From CADEFX01 sp963840425 (GTDB taxonomy: Bacteria > Pseudomonadota > Alphaproteobacteria > Rhizobiales > Hyphomicrobiaceae): DNA of 64,000 nt. Under the pieces are notes generated by a model. That model saw nothing but the letters and a program-made list of their open reading frames with translations. It did no database searches and was not told the DNA's origin. Both the position numbers and the translations under genes were made by a program. Of the stretch, positions 41,858-52,599 are shown piece by piece. Location of the stretch: assembly GCA_963840425.1 (NCBI GenBank), contig CAWIYZ010000023.1, positions 62,001-126,000 on the forward strand. Reading direction: 5' to 3'. Every line of letters begins with the position of its first letter. The first letter of the stretch is position 1.

Positions 41858-43117
41858 TCACGCGAAGAACTCATGCGCCTTGACCAGCGCCTCAGCCAGC
41901 GCATCCACATCTGCCTTGGTATTATACATGGCAAACGACGCCCGGCACGTCGCCGTCACGCCGAGCCGCTCCATCAGGGGCTGCGCGCAGTGGTGGCCTG
42001 CCCGCACGGCCACACCGGACCGGTCGATGATAGTCGAGATGTCGTGCGGGTGCAGGCCATCGATGGTGAACGATACGATCGCCCCTTTGCCTTTGGCGTG
42101 CCCATAGATTTTCAGCCAGTTGAGCTCACCGAGACGTCTGTGGGCGTACTCCTTCAGCTCCGCCTCGTGCGCCGCGATCCTGTCACGCCCGACCTGCATC
42201 ATGTAGTTCAGCGCAGCACCGAGGCCGATGGCCTGCACGATCGGCGGCGTGCCGGCCTCGAACTTATGCGGCGGCTTGCCGTAGGTGATGCGGTCGGTGT
42301 GCACGCTCTCGATCATGTCGCCGCCGCCCTGGTAAGGCTGCATAGCCTCGAGATGCTGCTTCTTGGCATAGAGGATGCCGATCCCGGTCGGCCCGTACAC
42401 CTTGTGTCCGGTGAAAGCGTAGAAGTCGCAATCGAGGTCCTGCACGTCGACCGGCATGTGCACGGCTGCCTGCGCGCCATCGACCAGCACCGGAATGCCA
42501 CGTGCATGCGCGATGCGCACAACCTCCTTGATCGGCACCACCGTGCCCAGCACGTTCGACATATGGGTCAACGCCACGATCTTGGTTCTCGGCGTCAGCA
42601 GGCGCTCGAACTCGTCGAGCAGGAACTCGCCGTCGTCCGAGATCGGCGCCCACTTCAGCACGCAGCCCTTGCGCTCGCGCAGGAAGTGCCACGGCACGAT
42701 GTTGGAGTGATGCTCCATGATGGAGAGCACGATCTCGTCGCCCGTCTGGAGCGTGGCGCCGAACGAGCTGGCGACGAGGTTGACGCCGTCGGTCAGATTG
42801 CGCGTGAAGATGATCTCTTCCTCGTGCCGTGAATTGAGGAAGCGGCGGGCGATGGCGCGGGCCTCCTCGTATTTCGCGGTCGCCGCATTGGACAGGAAAT
42901 GCAGGCCGCGATGCACGTTGGCATATTCGAACTTGTAGACGTGCTCCATGGCATCGAGCACCGAGCGCGGCTTCTGCGCGGATGCGCCGTTGTCGAGGTA
43001 TACGAGCGGCTTTCCGTAAACCTCGCGGAAGAGGATCGGGAAGTCCGTGCGGATGCGCTCGACATCGAACGCACCCGATACGGCCGACCGTGAGTTTGCA
43101 GTTTCCATCATCGACAT
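41858..43117 (-). CDS. sufS: Cysteine desulfurase SufS (group II)
   Basis: A 419-residue PLP enzyme, ATG 43117. Marks include LVYLDNGASAQKPRSVLDAM, NVHRGLHFLSNAATAKYEEA, PLP Lys in FYAFTGHKVYGPTGIG near 232 and the catalytic Cys in VRAGHHCAQPLM near 373, as in group II. It transfers Cys sulfur to the SUF scaffold. No sufE gene follows it here. It sits between sufD and sufT in the operon. Confidence 0.95.
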   Translation of the reverse strand: MSMMETANSRSAVSGAFDVERIRTDFPILFREVYGKPLVYLDNGASAQKPRSVLDAMEHVYKFEYANVHRGLHFLSNAATAKYEEARAIARRFLNSRHEEEIIFTRNLTDGVNLVASSFGATLQTGDEIVLSIMEHHSNIVPWHFLRERKGCVLKWAPISDDGEFLLDEFERLLTPRTKIVALTHMSNVLGTVVPIKEVVRIAHARGIPVLVDGAQAAVHMPVDVQDLDCDFYAFTGHKVYGPTGIGILYAKKQHLEAMQPYQGGGDMIESVHTDRITYGKPPHKFEAGTPPIVQAIGLGAALNYMMQVGRDRIAAHEAELKEYAHRRLGELNWLKIYGHAKGKGAIVSFTIDGLHPHDISTIIDRSGVAVRAGHHCAQPLMERLGVTATCRASFAMYNTKADVDALAEALVKAHEFFA

Positions 43118-43137
43118 GACACTGATAACCCTGATCG

Positions 43138-44473
43138 TCAGGCAGCAGCGAGCCACTGTCGGGCGATGCCCATCAGCGCGCCGCGCACGTCCTCATTCTC
43201 GACCTTGTCGATCGCCTCGGCCACGAAGCTCTCGATCAGTATGGCGCGCGCCTCGTCCTTCGGAATGCCGCGCGACTGCAGATAGAACAGCAGGTCCGGA
43301 TCGATCTCCGCGCAGGTGCTGCCGTGGCCGCAAACGACATCGTCGGCGTGGATTTCCAGCTCGGGCTTGGAATCGAACTCGGCATCTTCGGACAGCATCA
43401 GAACTTGCGCCATCTGTTTGCCGTCGGTCTTTTGCGCGTGTGGCCGCACGACAACCTTGCCCTGGAATACACCGCGTGCGCGGCCATCCAGCACGCCCTT
43501 GAACAGCTCCCGGCTCTCGCAGCCGGGCACCGCATGATCGATCACCAGGGTCGTGTCGATATGATCGGAGCCGCGGCCGAGGAAAACGCCGGACGCATCC
43601 AGCTTGGCATCCTCACCGGTAAAGGTCGCAAACAGCTGGTTGCGCGCGAGGCTGGCACCGGCGGTGAGTTGGAAAACATTGTAGGTGGCGTCCTTGCCGA
43701 CCTTCGCGATCCAGGTCGACAGATGTGTCGAACTCGCCCGTGTCGGCGACGCACTTGATATGCGTAACCGCAGCCCCCTCGCCGATGCTGAGGTCCGTCA
43801 CGGCGTTGTCCTGGCGTCTCGCGGCAGCTCCCGGCAAAGCCACGTGCGCTTCGATCAGCGTCAGCTGCGCACCGGCTTCCACGCTGATGATATTGCGCGT
43901 AGTGACCGCGTTGGACGCGGCTCCTGTGCGGGCGAAGACCAGCATGGCTGGACGCACCGGAGCCTCGCCCGGCTCCACTTTCAGCAGCACGCCATCGGTC
44001 ATGAATGCGACATTCAGCGCGCGCACCGAATCCTCGCTGGTCAGCGCCTTGGCGTCGAACTTGCCCTGCAGCCACGCGGGTGCCGTCGCAAGCGTCTCGG
44101 CCATCGTCTTGAACTCGACACCGTTATGCAGCCCGTCTGTGCACGAAAGGTCCGCACGGAACGTCCCATCGACGAACACCAGTCGGTCCGCATGGAGCAC
44201 GGCCAGATGGCCTAGCGCTGCTTCGAGCTCGCCCGCGGACACTGCGCCCGTGGCGACCACAGCCGGCGGAAACGCCTCGCGCAGCCGTTCGCGCAGATCA
44301 GTGTATTTCCACTCCTCGATGCGCCGATGCGGCAGGCCCAGCGTCTCGAACGCACCGATGGCCTTCTTGCGCAGCTCCTTCACCCAGCCGGCGCCCGGCA
44401 GGCGTGCTGCCACAGCCTCGAACTGTTCGCCGAGCGCTGCCTCGGCTTTCGTCTTCATGATCGCCACGTTCAT
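43138..44473 (-). pseudogene. sufD: Fe-S assembly protein SufD, frameshifted
   Basis: SufD is part of the SufBC2D scaffold. The N-terminal 245 or so residues run in one frame (VKELRKKAIGAFETLGLPHR to VTHIKCVADTGEFDT). After a shift at about 43721-43729 the rest continues in another frame (TWIAKVGKDATYNVFQLTAG, IDHAVPGCESRELFKGVLDG, then GHGSTCAEIDPDLLFYLQSR). Loss of AC in an ACACAC-like run would explain it. Nothing else is broken, and sufB, sufC and sufS are intact, so an assembly error is likely. Confidence 0.9.
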
Positions 44474-44512
44474 CTTGTCACCTTGCGGCGTTGGCTCGCC
44501 GCGTCGATTGCC

Positions 44513-45286
44513 TCAAACTCTCGGCCTGGCCTCGGAACCCTTCGCCCTGAATCCCGCATAGCCGGCCTTCTCCAACTCCAGCGCCAGGTCCTTGCCGCCC
44601 GACCGCTGGATGCGGCCGTCGGCCAGCACGTGGACTTTGTCGGGCACGATGTGGTCGAGCAGCCGCTGATAGTGCGTGATCACCAGCATGGCGCGATCCT
44701 TCGATCGCAGCTTGTTGGCGCCCTCCGAGACGATGCGGATGGCATCGATGTCGAGACCTGAATCTGTTTCGTCGAGCACGCACAGCGTCGGCTCGAGCAT
44801 CGCCATCTGCAGGATCTCCATGCGCTTCTTCTCGCCGCCGGAGAAGCCCACATTCAGCGGACGCTTCAGCATGTCGTCGGCGATCTGAAGCTCGGCCGCC
44901 TTGGCGCGAATGAGCTTCAGGAACTGCGGCGTCGTGAGCTCTGTCTCGCCGCGCTTCCTGCGCACCGCATTGAGCGAGGAGCGCAGGAACGTCATGGTCG
45001 CCACGCCGGGAATTTCCAGCGGATACTGGAAGGCGAGAAATACGCCTCTCGCCGCGCGCTCGTCGGGCGCGAGCCCCAGCAGCGACTCTCCGTTCCACAG
45101 AATCTCGCCTTCGGTGACCTGGTAGTCGTCGCGACCCGCCAGCACGTAGGCGAGCGTCGACTTGCCGGAGCCGTTGGGACCCATGATGGCGTGCACTTCG
45201 CCTTTGGGTACGGCAAGGCTGATGCCTTTGAGGATCTCAGTGCCGTCCTCAACCACTTTCACGTGCAGGTTCTTGATCTCGAGCAT
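44513..45286 (-). CDS. sufC: Fe-S cluster assembly ATPase SufC
   Basis: A 257-residue soluble ABC-type ATPase, ATG 45286. Walker A is AIMGPNGSGKSTLAYVLAGR near 35, the signature is PLNVGFSGGEKKRMEILQMA, Walker B is PTLCVLDETDSGLDIDAI. It powers the SufBC2D scaffold. It lies upstream of sufD (39-base gap) and downstream of a small gene of unknown role that separates it from sufB. Confidence 0.96.
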   Translation of the reverse strand: MLEIKNLHVKVVEDGTEILKGISLAVPKGEVHAIMGPNGSGKSTLAYVLAGRDDYQVTEGEILWNGESLLGLAPDERAARGVFLAFQYPLEIPGVATMTFLRSSLNAVRRKRGETELTTPQFLKLIRAKAAELQIADDMLKRPLNVGFSGGEKKRMEILQMAMLEPTLCVLDETDSGLDIDAIRIVSEGANKLRSKDRAMLVITHYQRLLDHIVPDKVHVLADGRIQRSGGKDLALELEKAGYAGFRAKGSEARPRV

Positions 45287-45404
45287 TCCAGTTTCAGTCC
45301 TCAACTCGCAAACAACTTCCCGCTTCGCCGAAGCTCGACACCCCGGCGCAACCATCCCTTCAGTGCTGGTGCGGCAGCTCGCGCCGCGACCGATCAGAGG
45401 TCTC

Positions 45405-45671
45405 TCAGGTGGGAGAGCCCATGAACTCGATCTCGGACGGGTAGAGCACGCCAAGCCAATCGCACTTGTCAGGCGCACGCTGGCCGAATTCGACCAGGAA
45501 GGCTTTGCCTTCGTCGAGCGTCTCCAGCACGGTGACTACCGAACCCTGGCGCAGCGCGATGCCCTTGCGTTTGTTGGAGAGCGCATTGCGCCTGAGACAT
45601 TCGCCCTCGTCGATCTCGCGCAGAAGTTTCGCTGTCATCATCGCCTCGCCAAAACCCGCCGCATCGCTCAT
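45405..45671 (-). CDS. Small DUF4926-like protein inside the suf operon
   Basis: An 88-residue protein from ATG 45671, with AGGAG at about 10 bases upstream. The beta-rich half GIALRQGSVVTVLETLDEGK then AFLVEFGQ and WLGVLYPSEIEF resembles DUF4926-type small beta-barrel proteins. It has two Cys (GECLRRN, PDKCDW). Lying between sufB and sufC in the same direction, it could be an accessory to Fe-S assembly, but nothing in the sequence shows this. Confidence 0.7.
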   Translation of the reverse strand: MSDAAGFGEAMMTAKLLREIDEGECLRRNALSNKRKGIALRQGSVVTVLETLDEGKAFLVEFGQRAPDKCDWLGVLYPSEIEFMGSPT

Positions 45672-45854
45672 GCTGCTTCTCCTCCACCTAGAACCCGCTT
45701 CGAAAGATGCGGGCCCTTGTCTCTCTCCCATCGCGGTGCAGGTTTGGTCTCCTGCACGTCGGCGCCAAGCCCCACCGCTCCTGCGCCTTATGTGACCCGG
45801 CCCCCGCCGGGCGCCCGATCCTACACGCGATCAATTCCCATGGCATGCCCATAA

Positions 45855-45895
45855 GTGCAGCATGCATCGGAACTTTTGCGGTGCACATGCTGCAC
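45855..45895. repeat. Hairpin just past the sufB stop
   Basis: GTGCAGCATG (45855-45864) and CATGCTGCAC (45886-45895), a perfect 10-bp stem with a 21-base loop, 4 bases past the sufB stop. It sits in a 228-base gap within the suf operon and lacks a T-run, so it looks more like an mRNA processing or stability element than a terminator. The TGC/GCA content also resembles PhaR-like sites. Confidence 0.55.
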
Positions 45896-45899
45896 TGCA

Positions 45900-47369
<1,470 letters not shown>

Positions 47370-47371
47370 TC

Positions 47372-48568
47372 TCAAACCTCTTCCAGCATTCTGTCGCCGA
47401 CGCGCCGGACGCCCTCCGGCAATTCGCTGCTGCGAGCGCGCTTTTCAAACGCGCGAGCTGCGCCAATTTCGCCCCATGCCCGTAACAACCGCCGGATGTC
47501 ACGCACATTGGTCGTGGGACCGATACTTATCCTGACTGCGCTGCGCGCAATGTCGGCCGGCAGGTTCATTGCGGCCAGCACATGGCTAGGTCCGACCTTG
47601 CCGGACGAGCACGCCGACCCGGCGCTCACGGCGATGCCAGCCAGATCGAGCTTGATGACCAGCGTCTCAGCCGCCTTGCCCGGCCAGGCTACGCACGTCG
47701 TATTCGGCAGACGCTCCACCGACTGTCCGATTATCACCGCCTCCGGTGTCAGGCGCCGGAGGCTGCGCTCGAGGTGATCGCGCTGCGCGGCAACGCGCTG
47801 CGCCTCCTTCACATCCGAGAGAGCTGCACTCGCGGCAGCGCCGAATCCGGCGATGGCTGCGACGTTCTCCGTGCCGGCGCGGCGGCGGCGCTCCTGGCCG
47901 CCGCCGGTCACGAATGCCGGTATCTCCGTGCCTTCACGCACCACCAACGCGCCGACGCCCTTCGGCCCGCCGAGCTTGTGAGAGGACAAGGACAGCAGGT
48001 CGACGTCGAGCGCGGCGAAATCCACCGGCACGCGGCCTGCGGCCTGCGCAGCGTCAGTATGCACCGACACACCGTGCTCACGCGCCAGCGCCGCCGTCGC
48101 GGCGACCGGTTGGATGATGCCAGTCTCGTTGTTCGCCATCTGCAGGCTCACGAGCGTGCGACCGCTTGCGCCCGAATGTCCCGGCATGCCACTGGCTACG
48201 ACTTCCGTCTGCGTAATGCCCTGGTGGGAAACTGGGATGCGCACAATCCGCGCACCTGATGCGCGCGCCGGCGCCAGCACGCTGTCGTGCTCGATGTCCG
48301 ATACGAAGATGATGTCCCAGCCCGCAGCCAGCGCCCAGTTGTTGGCCTCGGTGGCGCCGCTGGTGAAGATCACCTCGGCTGGCCTGGCGCCGACCAGTGC
48401 CGCTACGCGCTCACGCGCCTCCTCGACGAGAGCACGCACTCGCCGGCCTTCCGCATGCACCGATGACGGGTTTCCCGTCAGATCGAGCGCAGCGACCATG
48501 GCCGCCCGCGCCTCGCGCCGAAGCGGCGCCGACGCGTTCCAATCCAGGTATGTGCGCACCGCCTTCAT
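47372..48568 (-). CDS. Cysteine desulfurase, IscS/NifS-type (group I)
   Basis: A 398-residue PLP enzyme, ATG 48568. Marks: TYLDWNASAPLRREARAAMV, GNPSSVHAEGRRVR, VIFTSGATEANNWAL, PLP Lys in LSLSSHKLGGPKGVG near 194, catalytic Cys in VSAGSACSSGKVGPS near 319. The N-terminus overlaps the iscR stop by ATGA, so the two are coupled. It is a second desulfurase in the same operon as sufS, typical of alphaproteobacterial suf clusters. Confidence 0.93.
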   Translation of the reverse strand: MKAVRTYLDWNASAPLRREARAAMVAALDLTGNPSSVHAEGRRVRALVEEARERVAALVGARPAEVIFTSGATEANNWALAAGWDIIFVSDIEHDSVLAPARASGARIVRIPVSHQGITQTEVVASGMPGHSGASGRTLVSLQMANNETGIIQPVAATAALAREHGVSVHTDAAQAAGRVPVDFAALDVDLLSLSSHKLGGPKGVGALVVREGTEIPAFVTGGGQERRRRAGTENVAAIAGFGAAASAALSDVKEAQRVAAQRDHLERSLRRLTPEAVIIGQSVERLPNTTCVAWPGKAAETLVIKLDLAGIAVSAGSACSSGKVGPSHVLAAMNLPADIARSAVRISIGPTTNVRDIRRLLRAWGEIGAARAFEKRARSSELPEGVRRVGDRMLEEV

Positions 48569-49017
48569 TCCGCAGTCAGCTCCACCGCCGGAGACCGCCG
48601 ATTGCGCTCTGACACACCTTGGAGCACATCCCTCAGGGTGACCTGCGATAGAAATTCGCCGATATGCTCGCCCAGCGCGTCCCACAGCCCGTGCGTCAGG
48701 CAACGATGGCCGGGAATGCAGGGCGCCCCGCTCTCCCCGGCACAGCGGGTCATGCGCGTGCCTTCCTCGACCGCCGCCATGACCTCGGCGACGCTGATCT
48801 CGGCCGGCGGCCGAGCCAAACGGTAGCCGCCGGTACGGCCGCGCTCGCTGATCACCAGCTCGGCGCGCCGCAGGCGCAGAAAGAGCTGTTCCAGATAGGC
48901 GAGAGAAATATGCTGGCGGTCGGCTATGGCCGATAGCGGTACCGAGCCATCAGCGCCATGCTTGGCAAGATCTGCCATGGCCATGACTGCATAACGACCT
49001 CTGGTGTTCAGCTCCAA
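48565..49017 (-). CDS. iscR: Rrf2 family regulator, IscR type
   Basis: A 150-residue Rrf2 protein. The helix-turn-helix is LSAIADRQHISLAYLEQLFL with RRAELVISERGRTGGYRLAR. Three Cys and a His (RCAGESGAPCIPGHRC then LTHGLW) fit [2Fe-2S] binding; first-to-second Cys spacing is 7, longer than in Escherichia coli IscR. It heads the operon and probably represses it when cluster-loaded. It is divergent from an alpha/beta hydrolase gene. Confidence 0.93.
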   Translation of the reverse strand: MELNTRGRYAVMAMADLAKHGADGSVPLSAIADRQHISLAYLEQLFLRLRRAELVISERGRTGGYRLARPPAEISVAEVMAAVEEGTRMTRCAGESGAPCIPGHRCLTHGLWDALGEHIGEFLSQVTLRDVLQGVSERNRRSPAVELTAE

Positions 49018-49159
49018 CGCCCTGCTCCGTACGCTGCAGCCGCGAAAGACTGCGGCACGCCTGCAATACTTCTTGCATTGGCCACCCTTGGACGTGCTAT
49101 GAACCCCGGCGAAACGGCTGGGTGGCCAGCTCCGTTTCGAACCGTTCTAAGTTTCCGCC

Positions 49160-49194
49160 TGTATATGGAAATTCCGAGCGAGCGAGTCAAGTAT
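49160..49194 (-). promoter_or_regulatory. Candidate iscR-suf promoter with IscR half-site
   Basis: On the minus strand ATACTTGACT (49194-49185) fits the left half of the type 1 IscR site and contains TTGACT as a possible -35. TATACA at 49165-49160 could be a -10, with a 19-base spacer. The right half of the IscR site is not seen. It is about 145-175 bases before the iscR start. Confidence 0.4.
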
Positions 49195-49264
49195 TTTCGC
49201 CGCTCAAACTCTCTCGGCAACGGCCGAGCCCGGTCGGTCAACCGATGAAGGCGCCCCAATCCAA

Positions 49265-49933
49265 ATGCCCGAGCTCATCATCAACGGCCCCGCGGGCCGC
49301 ATCGAGGCCCGCTATCACCATGAAGGCAAGAACGACAGCCCCGTCGCGCTGATCCTGCACCCCCATCCGCAATTCGGGGGTACCATGAACAATCAGATCG
49401 TCTACCACCTCTATTACACGTTTACCGAGCGCGGCTTCTCGACGTTGCGCTTCAACTTCCGGGGCGTCGGCCGCAGCCAAGGCTATTTCGACAACGGTCC
49501 GGGCGAGCTGGCGGACGCGGCCTCGGCGCTCGACTGGCTGCAGATGCACAATCCGGACGCGCGCTCGTGCTGGATCGCCGGCGTCTCGTTCGGCACCTGG
49601 ATCGCCATGCAGCTCCTCATGCGACGCCCCGAGATCGACGGCTTCATTTGCATCGCGCCGCCGGCAAACCTTTACGACTATTCGTTCCTCGCGCCCTGCC
49701 CCTCCTCCGGCCTGCTCATCAGCGGCGAGAGAGATCGGGTCGTGCCGTCACAGTCGGTCGCCGAGCTTGCGGTCAAGACCAAGGCGCAGAAGGGCATCAA
49801 GATCGAGCACACCATCATCCCAACCGCCAACCACTTCTTCGAAGGCAAGCACGACGACTTGAAACAGCTCGTGGGCGCTTACGTCGACAGGCGCATGGTG
49901 GAGATCGAGGCCGCACGCAAGGAAGCCGAGTGA
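49265..49933 (+). CDS. Alpha/beta hydrolase, divergent from the suf operon
   Basis: A 222-residue serine hydrolase. Marks: ALILHPHPQFGGTMNNQIVY with an oxyanion segment, STLRFNFRGVGRSQGYF, the nucleophile elbow WIAGVSFGTWIAMQL, Asp in LLISGERDRVVP and His in TIIPTANHFFEGKH. This small family commonly borders iscR-suf operons in alphaproteobacteria; its substrate is unknown. It ends 4 bases before repeat E5. Confidence 0.88.
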   Translation: MPELIINGPAGRIEARYHHEGKNDSPVALILHPHPQFGGTMNNQIVYHLYYTFTERGFSTLRFNFRGVGRSQGYFDNGPGELADAASALDWLQMHNPDARSCWIAGVSFGTWIAMQLLMRRPEIDGFICIAPPANLYDYSFLAPCPSSGLLISGERDRVVPSQSVAELAVKTKAQKGIKIEHTIIPTANHFFEGKHDDLKQLVGAYVDRRMVEIEAARKEAE

Positions 49934-49937
49934 GCCT

Positions 49938-50106
49938 CTAGTATGATGATCGAGAAATTCGCCTGCGCTCTCAGCATCCACCTGGTGCGAATTTCTCGAT
50001 CTGAATCACACTAAAATCATAGTTTTGCTAGTGTCCTTTTGATCGCGAAGTTCGTTGAGAGCACGCGGCAAACTCTGGCGAACTTCGCGATCAAAAGGAC
50101 ACTTAG
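49938..50106 (-). repeat. Full two-module CTAG repeat, inverted (copy E5)
   Basis: Module B is 49938-50014 and module A 50028-50106. In module A both arms have gained matching bases: left CTAGTGTCCTTTTGATCGCG, AAGTTCG; right CGAACTTCGCGATC, AAAAGGACAC, TTAG. This paired change relative to E3 keeps the stem perfect. It lies between two convergent genes, and its right end provides the anmK stop codon. Confidence 0.92.
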
Positions 50107-51209
50107 CCCGACCGTGCGAGCAGACCTCCGGTCATCGGTCTCGGCGCGCCGGTGGTGCCGGGATACGTGATCGGCAACCCCTTGAGCGAGCGCACGGCCA
50201 GGTAGGCCCACGCCTCCGCCTCGACGCCGTCCCCGTTCACGCCGATCGCTTCCGACGGGACGACCGCGTTCTCGACGCAGGCCGCGATCATGCTCATCAG
50301 AGTCTTGTTCTTGCGTCCGCCGCCGCACACCACCCAGAGCGCCGGCTGCTCGGGAAAATGCGCCCGCGCCGCCGCGACGGCCGCAGCCGTGAATGCCGTC
50401 AAGGTCGCGGCCCCGTCCGGAACCGAAAGACGATCCACGAGATCGAGCTGGAACGCGTTGCGGTCGAGGGACTTGGGCGGCGGCTCTCCGAAGTAGGAGT
50501 GGCGAAGATACTGGGTGACGTAGTCGTCATGCACGCGGCCTTCGGCGGCAAGGCGGCCGCCCTCATCGCGCGGCTGACCGCACTTTCGCAGCACCCAGTC
50601 GTCGATCATGGCATTGCCTGGGCCGGTGTCGAAGGCCAACAGCTCGCCGTCGCGGCCGACCCAGGTCACATTGCCGACGCCGCCGAGATTGAGGAAGGCG
50701 GCTGGCCGCTGCGGCAGCTTGGCGGCCAGCGCACGATGATAGACCGGAGCCAGCGGTGCCCCCTCTCCGCCCGCCTCCATATCGGCAGCGCGCAGATCAT
50801 AGACCACGTCGATGCCGACTTTGTTTGCCAGCATCGGCCCATCTCCGAGCTGAACAGTCAGCCCTGCGCCCGGCACATGCAGCACCGTCTGGCCGTGAAA
50901 GCCGATGGCGTCGACCGCCAGCGGCTGCAGCATGTGATCGCCCATGAAGCGCAGGACGGCCTCGGCATGCTGCTCGGTCAGCTCGCGCTCCACCTCGGCG
51001 AGACATCCGGGCCTGGCGCGGCGATCGGCCAGCCCGGAAGCATCGGCGACAGCCCGCGCGAGCTTGGTGCGAAACTCGGGCGCGTAAACGGTCGACGCAG
51101 AGAGCCCGCGCTTGATGATTTCCTCACCATCGGTCTCCAGCAGCGCCACATCGATGCCGTCCATGGACGTGCCGCTCATGAGGCCTATTGCGCGCATCAC
51201 CTTGCTCAT
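50103..51209 (-). CDS. anmK: Anhydro-N-acetylmuramic acid kinase
   Basis: A 368-residue ASKHA-fold kinase, ATG 51209. Marks: AIGLMSGTSMDGIDVALLET (phosphate loop), AIGFHGQTVLHVPGAGLTVQ, FLNLGGVGNVTWVGRDGELL, FDTGPGNAMIDDWV and LWVVCGGGRKN. It phosphorylates anhydro-MurNAc made by peptidoglycan turnover so it can be recycled. Its stop TAA (50105-50103) falls inside repeat E5. Confidence 0.95.
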   Translation of the reverse strand: MSKVMRAIGLMSGTSMDGIDVALLETDGEEIIKRGLSASTVYAPEFRTKLARAVADASGLADRRARPGCLAEVERELTEQHAEAVLRFMGDHMLQPLAVDAIGFHGQTVLHVPGAGLTVQLGDGPMLANKVGIDVVYDLRAADMEAGGEGAPLAPVYHRALAAKLPQRPAAFLNLGGVGNVTWVGRDGELLAFDTGPGNAMIDDWVLRKCGQPRDEGGRLAAEGRVHDDYVTQYLRHSYFGEPPPKSLDRNAFQLDLVDRLSVPDGAATLTAFTAAAVAAARAHFPEQPALWVVCGGGRKNKTLMSMIAACVENAVVPSEAIGVNGDGVEAEAWAYLAVRSLKGLPITYPGTTGAPRPMTGGLLARSG

Positions 51210-51333
51210 GGTGCCTGTCCCGTGCAATTTGCCACGGCCTCATCGGGCAAGACTCGCGGCGTCGTCTCGTGGAACTCGAGCCCGGTCACACTAGACAGCG
51301 CCCCTGGGCGGCGCAAACCCGAACCTGATAGTC

Positions 51334-52588
51334 ATGGCCAAATTCAAATCGGATTTTCTGAACGTTCTCGACGAGCGCGGCTTCATCCACCAGTGCTCCG
51401 ATTTCGCTGGCCTCGACGCGCTGGCGGCCAAGCGCGGCGTCATAGCCTACGTCGGCTACGACTGCACGGCGCCGTCGCTGCACATCGGCAATCTCATCTC
51501 GATCATGATGCTGTACTGGTTGCAGGTGTCCGGCAACAAGCCCATCACGCTGATGGGCGGCGGCACCACGCGCGTCGGCGATCCCTCGGGCAAGGACGAG
51601 ACGCGCGCCATCCGCCCGATCGAGGAGATCGAGCGCAACAAGGAGAGCATCAAGCAGGTCTTTGCCAAGGTGCTGATATTCGGCGCCGGCAAAGCCGACG
51701 CGGTTATGCTCGACAATGACGAGTGGCTGACGCAGCTCAACTACATCGAGATGCTGCGCGACATCGGCCGGCACTTCTCGGTCAACCGCATGTTGACATT
51801 GGAGTCCGTCAAGATGCGACTCGAGCGCGAGCAGGAGATGTCGTTCATCGAGTTCAACTACCAGATCCTGCAGGCCTACGATTTCGTCGAGCTGGCGCGG
51901 CGAACGGGCTGCAATCTGCAGATGGGCGGCTCGGATCAATGGGGCAACATCGTCACCGGTGTCGATCTCGGGCGGCGCATGGGCACGCACCAGCTCTATG
52001 CTCTGACGACGCCGCTGCTGACCACCTCTTCCGGCGCCAAGATGGGCAAGACCGCAGCCGGCGCAGTTTGGCTCAACGAGGACCAGATGTCCGCCTATGA
52101 CTACTGGCAGTTCTGGCGCAACACCGAGGATGCCGACGTCGGACGCTTCCTCAAGCTGTTCACGACACTGCCGATGGGCGAGATCGAGCGAACTCGCCGC
52201 GCTCCAGGGTGCTGAGATCAACGAGGCCAAGAAGGTGCTGGCAACCGAGGCGACCGCACTCATCCGCGGTCGTGCCAGCGCCGAGGCTGCAGCCGCGACA
52301 GCGGCGACCACCTTCGAGCAGGGCGGCCTGGGAGCCGGCCTGCCGACGGTCGAGATCAAGCGCGGCGATCTTGAGGCCGGCATCGGCGTGCTCGCCGCTT
52401 TCGTGAGCGCAGGCTTGGCTGCGTCCAACGGCGAGGCGCGCCGGCATATCGAAGGCGGCGGACTGCGCGTGAACGATGCGCCCGTGTCCGACGTCAGGGC
52501 TCGCATCTCGGGCAGTGATGTAACACAGGAGGGCGTCATCAAACTCTCGCTCGGCCGCAAGCGCCACGTGCTGCTCAAGCCGATTTAA
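51334..52588 (+). pseudogene. tyrS: Tyrosyl-tRNA synthetase, frameshifted
   Basis: The class I synthetase core is in frame from ATG 51334: AYVGYDCTAPSLHIGNLIS (HIGH-like), QMGGSDQWGNIVTGVDLG and the KMSKS-like GAKMGKTAAGAVWLNEDQ. At about 52187-52192 the frame breaks after LPMGEIER; the C-terminal S4-like RNA-binding part (ELAALQGAEINEAKKVLATE, GGGLRVNDAPVSDVRARISG) continues in another frame to 52588. Loss of CG in GAGCGCGAA would explain it. As TyrS is normally essential, a sequence error is the likeliest cause. Total is about 417 residues if repaired. Confidence 0.92.
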
Positions 52589-52599
52589 CGAGGATGCCG

